Source: Papio anubis
Taxonomy: Eukaryota; Chordata; Mammalia; Primates; Cercopithecidae
Length of the DNA: 64,000 nucleotides
Assembly: GCF_008728515.1 (NCBI RefSeq)
Contig: NC_044990.1
Span: 62,662,879-62,726,878, forward strand
Direction: 5' to 3'
Shown here: positions 57,572-64,000 of the stretch, in pieces
Position numbering within the stretch: the first letter of the stretch is position 1
Layout: each line of letters starts with the position of its first letter
Notes under the pieces: model-generated
What the model saw: the letters and a program-made list of their open reading frames with translations, nothing else
Databases searched by the model: none
What the model was told of the DNA's origin: nothing
Made by a program: the position numbers and the translations under genes

Positions 57572-58402
57572 TTTTTTTTAATTTGTTTGGTTTTTTTCAT
57601 TATTGTTATTTTTTTTTAAATTTTACTTTAAGTTCTGGGATACGAGTACAGAAGATGTAGGTTTGCTACACAGGTATACACGTGCCATGGTGTTTTGCTG
57701 CACCTATCAACCCATCATCTAGGTTTTAAGGCCCACATTCATTAGCTATTTGTCCTAATGCTCTCCCTCCCCTTGACCCCCAACTTGCAACTGGCCCCGG
57801 TGTGTGTTGTTTCCCTCCCTGTGTCCATGTGTTCTCATTATTTAACTCCCACTTATGTGTGAGAACATGCGTTGTTTGGTTTTCTGTTCCTGTGTTAGTC
57901 TTCTGAGAATGATGGTTTCCAGCTGCATCCATGTCCTGCCAAGGACACGGTCTCATTCCTTTTTATGTCTGCACAGTATTGTATGGTATACATGTACCGC
58001 ATTTTCTTTATCTAGTCTATCATTGATGGGCATTTGGGTTGGTTCCATGTCTTTGTTACTGTAAAGAGTGCTGCAATAAACATATGTGTGCATGTGTCTT
58101 TAGAGTAGAATTATTTATATTCATTTGGGTATATACCCAGTAATGAGATTGCTGGGATAAATGGTATTTCTGGTTCTAGATCCATGAGGAATTGTCACAC
58201 TAAATTCTGGAATGGTTGAACTAATTTACCTTCCCACCAACAGTATAAAAGCATTCCCATTTCTCCACAGTCTCACCAGCTTCTATTGTTTTCTCACTTT
58301 TCAATAATTGCCATTCCGACTGCTGCCATCCAACAGTGGGCAAAGGACATGAAAAGACACTTCTCAAAAGAAGACATTTATGCAGTCAACATGAAAATTT
58401 GA
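57572..58402 (-). mobile_element. L1 with 5' inversion (twin priming)
   Basis: A minus-strand L1 3' end (T-rich tail 57572-57622, ACTTTAAGTTCTGGGATAC at 57624) runs to about 58323 at GCCATTCCGACTG. The next part, about 58324-58400, is plus-strand L1 ORF2 sequence (CAGTGGGCAAAGGACATGAAAAG, ACTTCTCAAAAGAAGACATTTATGCAG). In L1 these two segments lie close together upstream, so the 5' end is inverted. GAAATTT/GAAAATTT flanks may be a target duplication. It was inserted into the L2 at 56850-60350. Confidence 0.9.
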
Positions 58403-58516
58403 CTGATTGGTTTTGAGAAGAAGAACGGAAAATGAAGGCTAATTTCATATTTTGGTTCCCAGCAATGAGAAGGATTGAGTTAGCATCAACTGAGATGGGA
58501 AAATGTGCAGTTGGCC

Positions 58517-58671
58517 CAGCTTTCTTTTTTTTCTTTTTCCTTATTTTTCCTCCTCCTTCTCTCTCTTCTTCCACCTCTCTCTTTTTCCTTCCTTCCACCT
58601 CTCTCTCCTTTCTTTCTTCCACCTCTCTCTTCTTCCTCCCTCCCTCCCTCCCTCCTTTCTTTCTTTCTTTC

Positions 58672-58738
<67 letters not shown>

Positions 58739-58750
58739 ATTTCTTTCTTT

Positions 58751-58789
<39 letters not shown>

Positions 58790-58806
58790 CCTTGCTTGCT
58801 TGCTTT
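58517..58806. repeat. Composite pyrimidine and (TTGC)n microsatellite, 290 bp
   Basis: CT-rich blocks with a CCACCTCTCTCT motif repeated about four times (58570-58630) lead into CCCT units, a (TTTC) run of about 20 units (58656-58752) and then a (TTGC) run (58753-58805). It grew inside L2 sequence: the L2 match ends at about 58515 and resumes near 58815. Long open frames here are serine-leucine-phenylalanine or lysine-glutamate-arginine repeats and are not genes. Confidence 0.97.
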
Positions 58807-60350
58807 CGCAAGGAGAAGCAATGATCAGGAGTTCAATCTTAAATAAATATAAGATTTAGAAGTAGAAATATATTGGTCTCTATATGTATGAGTTTGGAAC
58901 GAGAGGTCAGAGATGAAGTTTTGGGAATCACCACATGGACTTACTTACATCATTTATAATAGAAAGCATTTAAATCCATACCATTAAATCAGATTACCAA
59001 AGGAGGGAATATAGATTAAACATGGAATTCCCGAAATGAGACAATAAGTCGCATTATGCAGTTGGGAGAAAAAAGGAACCAACATAAAGACTGAGCAATA
59101 GCAACAAGCAGATCAAATGAAAAAGCCAACAACAGCAATACAATGATTGGCCTGCAGTACTAAAGAAGATAATTTGCCAGGGAGAAGAATTATCAACAAC
59201 ATCAAAGGTGACTACTGAACACTGAATATTAGATTTAGTGACATAGAGTTTACTGGTGACAGTGAAAAAGCCATTTCAGTCAAGGGATGAGAATGGAAGG
59301 CTGAATGGCATGGAATCAGGAGAGATATGGAGGAAGAAGAATGAAATCTGAAAATATAAATGCATCTTTCAAACTGTTTTATTGTCGTGAGATCCAAAGA
59401 AATAGATAGCAGTTGTATGGGGAAGTGGTATCAAAATAAGCTGGTTTGTTTGTTTATAATGGTAGAAATATAGCATTTTGTATAATGAAGGAAAGGATTT
59501 ACTTGAGAAGTAAAAAACAATGATATAAAAAAGACAGGGAAGAATTGCTGCGGCAGTGTCCTTGAGATGCTGAGGGATGCAATCAAGTTTACAAGTATTC
59601 ATTTTAAATAGGAATGTGAATGCTAATCTATAGAAAGAGGCAGAAAGGCAGAGCATGGCAATACATCTGTAGTTAGATGTTCTTGTAGGAGCCTGTGAAT
59701 GTTCTCTTTTGTTTACTTAATTTTGTAAAGTAACAATCACGATGGGAGTGAGGATGTGGTAGGAGGTATTGATGAGAGGAGCGGAGTGGAAAGAGTCATA
59801 TCTGAGTGTGGGTCAGTAAGTGCAACAGGGAGCTACAGTATGATTGCAGAACAGCATGAAATGATTTTAAACCTCAATGTTAAGTACTTGGTTTATGATC
59901 AGAAATTTAAGTGGAAAGAGTTATTGTTGATAGTTTTCCCACAGCTTCATTAAGCTGCCTAGGTGCAGGAATAAAGTAGGCACAGAGCTGGGTTTAAATA
60001 GGGTATTGTGGTTTTATTAGGTGAGTGTGATGAAGAATTAGAGAGACAGACAAGATGAGGTGTAAGACAGTTATTATAATGATTGATCATGGAATTAAAA
60101 CTTGTTAAGGACAGAAGAAAGAACATCCATGGGTGAAGTGACAGCAAAAAGCCAAGAGAAGCATGTAAATGTCACCCTGAGAGAGGAAGCTTACTGGAAT
60201 CCAAGAAGGTGGTGATTAGAGAGAAAATGGATAGAATAAAGATACTGAAGCACTGAAATTTTTAGAGTGACAAGGATACAACACTGGCTGGGAGAAGCAG
60301 AGTTGGGGTAAAGGTGACGATGAAAGAGAGTTCAATAAACTAGAATTCTG

Positions 60351-62700
60351 GAAGAGTCATCTTGGTATATTAAAATCACTAAAAATTTTTAGAAAGAAAT
60401 GTATGAGAGTGATTCAAATAAGAAACACCTACTATGAATGTAATCATTGCATTTTTAATTACTGAGTTTGCTGAAGAGCAAGATATATTCCTTACATTCC
60501 TATGGAAATGTAGAATTAGAAAAGACAATATCAATAGCAACTTCATGCATAGAGGCTTACTTGATTTTTAAAAATATGAAACTGCACTCCTGCTACATTT
60601 CTTGAAGTATCTCTAATATTATTTTCAACTGTGCCTTCCTGAGCCATCAGCCTTTTTATAGTTCAAATAGTTTCCGCATCATTTAATAGCTTGCTATGAA
60701 TGACTCTGCTTTTGTAACCTGTTTAGTTAAAAACGGATGCTGCTTATTTATTTCAGTTCTCAGGTGCTTAGTTTCTTGCTTCCACAGCTGCTTTTTGCTC
60801 GCCTCACCTCTCTGATGCTGTCAGCAAGAGAGCAAGGCTAAAATGGAAAACACACAGAGTTCACGTTCGCACTCCTTTTTCTTGAATCCTGGCGTATTTC
60901 CAGCCACCTACTCCCTTGTTGCAGTTCACAGTAACTCAATCTCACACATGAAGAAAGTAAATTTTCCAGTTTAATTTAGAGTATATAAAATTAGAATAAG
61001 AAGCACCATACAATCAAAAAAAGAGAAAACCTTAGCCAATCTAATAAAAGAGACTGACACTTCAGAGAGCAAATAGGAGACTCACATCTTGTTCCATCGT
61101 GTTCTATTTCATTCCAAAAATGAGGCCCTGCTGCAGATATCACTTCTTTATTGGGAAATAAGTTTTCCTTTCCAGAAGCACAACAAAAAAATGATATGTG
61201 GTTGACAAGCTGCCCAATAACCCATAGATATTTTCTGCCAAGAACTTTATGCAAGGCAGTCTAATACTATCACCGCTCAGGATTCCATGTACTGTAAGAT
61301 TGAGGAGCATTTTTGGAAAGCTTCCTAAAAATATAGAGATGTGATGTTTAATATATGTGGCCAATTTCTATTCCCAGCAAGTTCCCCAATTACCTGGCTT
61401 GATCATTTTGCATTCTAAAATACACAGCAAATCCTGAAGGGTAATTCATAATAAATTTCTCAGCTCAAATCAATAAAATATATTTTAAAATATTCTACTC
61501 TCTCATTACGTAATTTTGCATAGTTTTAGCTGTGTTTCTATATTTGTCTACCTACAAAATAATACGACTCTTGGTATTTGTCTTTCTGTGTACACTTTGA
61601 AAGGGTGAATAGCATAATATGTAAATGATGTTTTAATAAAGCTGTTTTAAAAGTAATAGGACCCTCTTTATGACTTTTCCCCAAAATATTCTCCCATGCT
61701 TTGCTTTCGTACCATTTGCTTGCACCAGAGCAGTTTGTATGCCTTTTTTCTAGTTGTATTCATCAGCCAAAATCTTTGCCTCTTAAATAACTTTTTGAAT
61801 ATGTCCTTAGAAAAACTTTCTTCTGACAATAACACTATGGCTTGTTTTATATTATCTGATTTAATTGTTCTCCTTTACTGAGAAAACTACTCAAAAATAT
61901 GATATAAACTTGACTTCCATGTGTTCCAGAGAAGAAGGTTCGTGATGCACTGGTAGTTTTCTTTGCTTAGTTATTCTGTCAGTACTATACCTAACGTTTG
62001 GATGAAAAGCTAAAACTAGATGCTAAATATTCTCTTTCTGACTTCTTGGCTTTCTGACTTCTTCTCTCTGGTCATATCCTTCTGCTGCATCCCCTTGGCT
62101 TGGTGAAGAGAAGAGAAGCCATTCATTCTCTGTCCTAAATTTCACTTTGGCTGCAACTCATAGAGCAAGAGTCAGATCCTTCTTGTGTTTTCATTTTCTT
62201 CTACACAATATATCAGTAGTGTTCCAACCTCACCCTCTTTTATTTACAAATTTATTTGGAATAGGTGAGGCAGAGAATAATAGGTTTTACCTGCTGGAGA
62301 GGAAGGAGCTATATGTTGTGTTCTTATTGTGTGAACTGTGTTTGGGATGGAAGCTGGCTTCAGTTCTGTACAACTAAGTTAACTAGCTAATATATATTTT
62401 TTAAATTTGAGGCTGTGTGTAATTTCAAAATATATATGCTCCTATTTATAAATACATCCATATATCTTACTGATAATTGGATTCTAGCTTGTTATTTTTT
62501 TTAAAAAAATCTGTATTTTAGAGATAGAAACCAACTAACTTCTATCTATTCAGCAGGCACTAGGTAGTATTTATGGAAAACATTCAGTTGTGCACATTAA
62601 AATTATTTTCTTCTGTTGTTTTAATATCTGAATGATGGAGTAGTTTGACTTTAAAAAGTATCAATTTGTGTAAATTTCCATTAACATAACAGTTTGATGG
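60351..62700. other. Intergenic DNA, about 2.3 kb
   Basis: AT-rich DNA without a recognised repeat. Open stretches at 60991-61254 and 61140-61364 (minus) and 61696-61881 and 62147-62377 (plus) have no recognisable domains. A short duplication TTCTTGGCTTTCTGACTTCTTC lies at about 62043-62066. Confidence 0.45.
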
Positions 62701-62707
62701 ATATATT

Positions 62708-63241
62708 TGTTATCTATTGCTGCATAACAAATTACCGTATGACTTTGGAGCTTGAAACAATCTATATTTATTATCTCTCATAAAGTCACTCAGGGTCAGG
62801 AATGTGGGAGTGGCTGAGCTGAAGTCTTCTGGCTCAGATCTCTCATGAGATGTTCGTCAAACTACGCATTGGTGCCGCAGTCATCCCAAGGCTAATCTAG
62901 GATGTGAGAATTTGTAAGTTCACTTACATGGCTTTTGGCATGCATCAGTTTCTATATGATTATTCACTAGAGGGTTCAGTTCCTCCTCACGTGAGTCTCC
63001 TTACAGGGCTGCTTACAACAAGGCAGCTTGCTTTTTACAGAGAAGGGCAGAGAGAGAGAGAGATTCCAAAATGGAGACCATAGTCTTTTGTAACACAAAC
63101 TTAGAAGTAATATCGTATGACTTTGTTCATATGCTATTAACCACACAGATCAAATGCAGTACAGTGTGGGAGGGCACTGTGCAAGCCTATAAATACCAGG
63201 AGGTGGACATCATGGGGCCCTCCTGAAGAAAGGTTTCCACA
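62708..63241 (-). mobile_element. Ancient LTR, MLT-like (ERVL-MaLR class)
   Basis: TGTTATCTATTGCTGCATAACAAATTACC at the left, then CAGGGTCAGGAATGTGGGAGTGGCTGAGC, TTACATGGCTTTTGGCATGC, CTCCTTACAGGGCTGCTTAC, AAATACCAGGAGGTGGACATCATGGGG, ending TTCCACA. This is the reverse-strand layout of an old mammalian LTR, about 530 bp and nearly full length. It appears related to, but better preserved than, the element at 32724-33197. The family name is provisional. Confidence 0.72.
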
Positions 63242-63560
63242 ATCAGGTATGCAAATAGACTAGCTCCATTAACTTCTGAAATTAGAGAATTTGTACTTAT
63301 GAAAAAAATAGTAAAATTAAATTTTGTGTATTTGTGAGTAAATAAATATTATAAATTGACCTAGAACCACTTTTAAAGTTAAATCCATTTAGCTGTAATG
63401 TGTACATTTATTTAGCATGCAATAAATTTTAAAGTATTAATTTTAAATGTTTTTAATACAAATTACTTACTTGTAAATCATAAAATATAGTTATATAAAG
63501 TTTAGATCCTGGACATGGAATCTAGATAACTCAAATTATTTCTGTCAAGAGCAAATTATA
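63242..63560. other. AT-rich intergenic DNA
   Basis: Nothing recognised. Confidence 0.4.
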
Positions 63561-63872
63561 GGCCAGGTGCAGTGGCTTATGCCTGAAATGCCAGCACTTT
63601 GGGAAGCTGAGGTGGGAAGATTGCATCAGTCAGAGGTTCAAGATCAGCCTGGGCAACTTTAGCAAAATTCTGTCATTACAAAAATTAAAAAATATATATA
63701 CTAGCCAGGTGTAGTGGCACACACTTGTAATCCGAGTTAGCTACTCGGGAAGCTGAGGCAGGAGAATCCCTTGAGCCCAGGAGTTCAAGGCTGCAGTGAG
63801 CTATGATTGTGCCACTGTAGTCCAGCCTGTGTGACAGAGCAAGACGCTATCTCTAAACAACAACAACAACAA
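63561..63872 (+). mobile_element. AluJ, plus strand
   Basis: GGCCAGGTGCAGTGGCTTATGCC through CAAGGCTGCAGTGAGCTATGATTGTGCC (a right-arm state typical of AluJ) to a CAACAACAACAA tail. Flanks AAATTATA and AAACTATG may be a worn target duplication. CpGs are almost entirely lost. Confidence 0.93.
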
Positions 63873-63942
63873 GTAAACTATGAATTTTAGCATTTATAGT
63901 ACTCGCTGTTGCAAAATTAGCAAGCTGCAATGAGATTATATG

Positions 63943-63945
<3 letters not shown>

Positions 63946-63975
<30 letters not shown>
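63946..63975. repeat. CA microsatellite
   Basis: About 15 AC units following TATGTAT. Confidence 0.96.
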
Positions 63976-63976
<1 letters not shown>

Positions 63977-64000
63977 ACAGAGTTGTTTGAAAAAGACCAA

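Larger units (their letters stand above)
56850..60350 (-). mobile_element. Long ancient L2 (CR1-type LINE), minus strand, interrupted
   Basis: The L2 3' end is at about 56855 (AGTATGTATTAAATGTCTAC ... CTGCCTTCCTGGAGCTTACC). Antisense L2 sequence then continues rightward: CATGGAGCCATTGGAGCATC (57340), GTGAAGCCAACAG (57556), resumed after an L1 at TTTGACTGATTGG (58400), AACTGAGATGGGAAAA (58488), GATCAGGAGTTCAATC (58823), TGTCCTTGAGATGCTGAGGG (59558), GAGTGAGGATGTGGTAGGAGG (59747) and AGCTGCCTAGGTGCAGG (59953). About 2.4 kb of L2 remains after removing the L1 and a microsatellite. No open frame survives. Assignment is by collinearity with the remembered consensus. Confidence 0.72.

Noticed and set aside
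58432..58859. Several overlapping open frames of 111-130 codons
   Set aside because: All are translations of the TTTC/TTGC microsatellite in different frames, with no domain or gene structure.

Overview
This 64 kb window looks like nuclear DNA of an Old World monkey (Cercopithecidae). It is AT-rich and packed with primate interspersed repeats. Three young Alu copies (16383-16681, 49351-49674, 51533-51828) carry bases I associate with the cercopithecid AluY lineage: CTTGAGCC in place of CGTGAGCC near the 5' end, and GGCTAG in place of GGCTAA before the T-tract, read on the poly-T strand. I cannot name the genus or chromosome. I found no convincing protein-coding gene, exon series, structural RNA gene, CpG island or CRISPR array. 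Every long open frame falls in a transposon remnant, a low-complexity tract or unremarkable AT-rich sequence.

Layout. 0-5.3 kb: mostly unique AT-rich DNA with a MER5A, a weak L2/L3 fragment, a TG/TA microsatellite and an Alu. 5.3-15.3 kb: one ancient, nearly full-length minus-strand L1, whose ORF2 begins at about 9997. Two Alus and a complete MaLR/MST-type retrotransposon (LTR-internal-LTR, 11793-14068) are nested in it, and its 5'UTR shows a tandem array with a period of about 113 bp. 15.3-20.5 kb: two Alus, a 5'-truncated L1 with target-site duplications, and AT-rich DNA. 20.6-23.4 kb: an L1 ORF2 fragment interrupted by a solitary ERV1-type LTR and cut by a MaLR LTR. 23.9-25.0 kb: plus-strand old L1. 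27-27.9 kb: minus-strand old L1.

28.5-36.3 kb: very old CR1-type LINE (L2) sequence, an L1 3' end, an MLT-like LTR, an MIR and a FRAM monomer. 36853-39314: a nearly complete Tigger1 DNA transposon flanked by TA, carrying a 170-bp foreign insert copied from the L2 remnant 1.3 kb upstream. 40-53 kb: scattered MIR, L2 and L1 fragments, two tetranucleotide tracts and two young Alus. 53-56.6 kb: mostly unique DNA with one older Alu and a paired 53-bp hairpin repeat. 56.8-60.4 kb: a long minus-strand L2 interrupted by a twin-primed (5'-inverted) L1 and a 290-bp pyrimidine microsatellite. 60-64 kb: unique DNA, an MLT-like LTR, an AluJ and a CA repeat.

Nothing here acts as a gene system; the interest is in genome history. 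The strongest observations are the L2 segment copied into Tigger1, a perfect 15-bp inverted repeat that looks like a template-switch scar inside the L1, the 113-bp 5'UTR monomers, the twin-primed L1 and the duplicated hairpin. Repeat family names come from recognition by eye against remembered consensus sequences, so subfamily names are provisional and fragment edges are accurate to roughly 10-50 bp.
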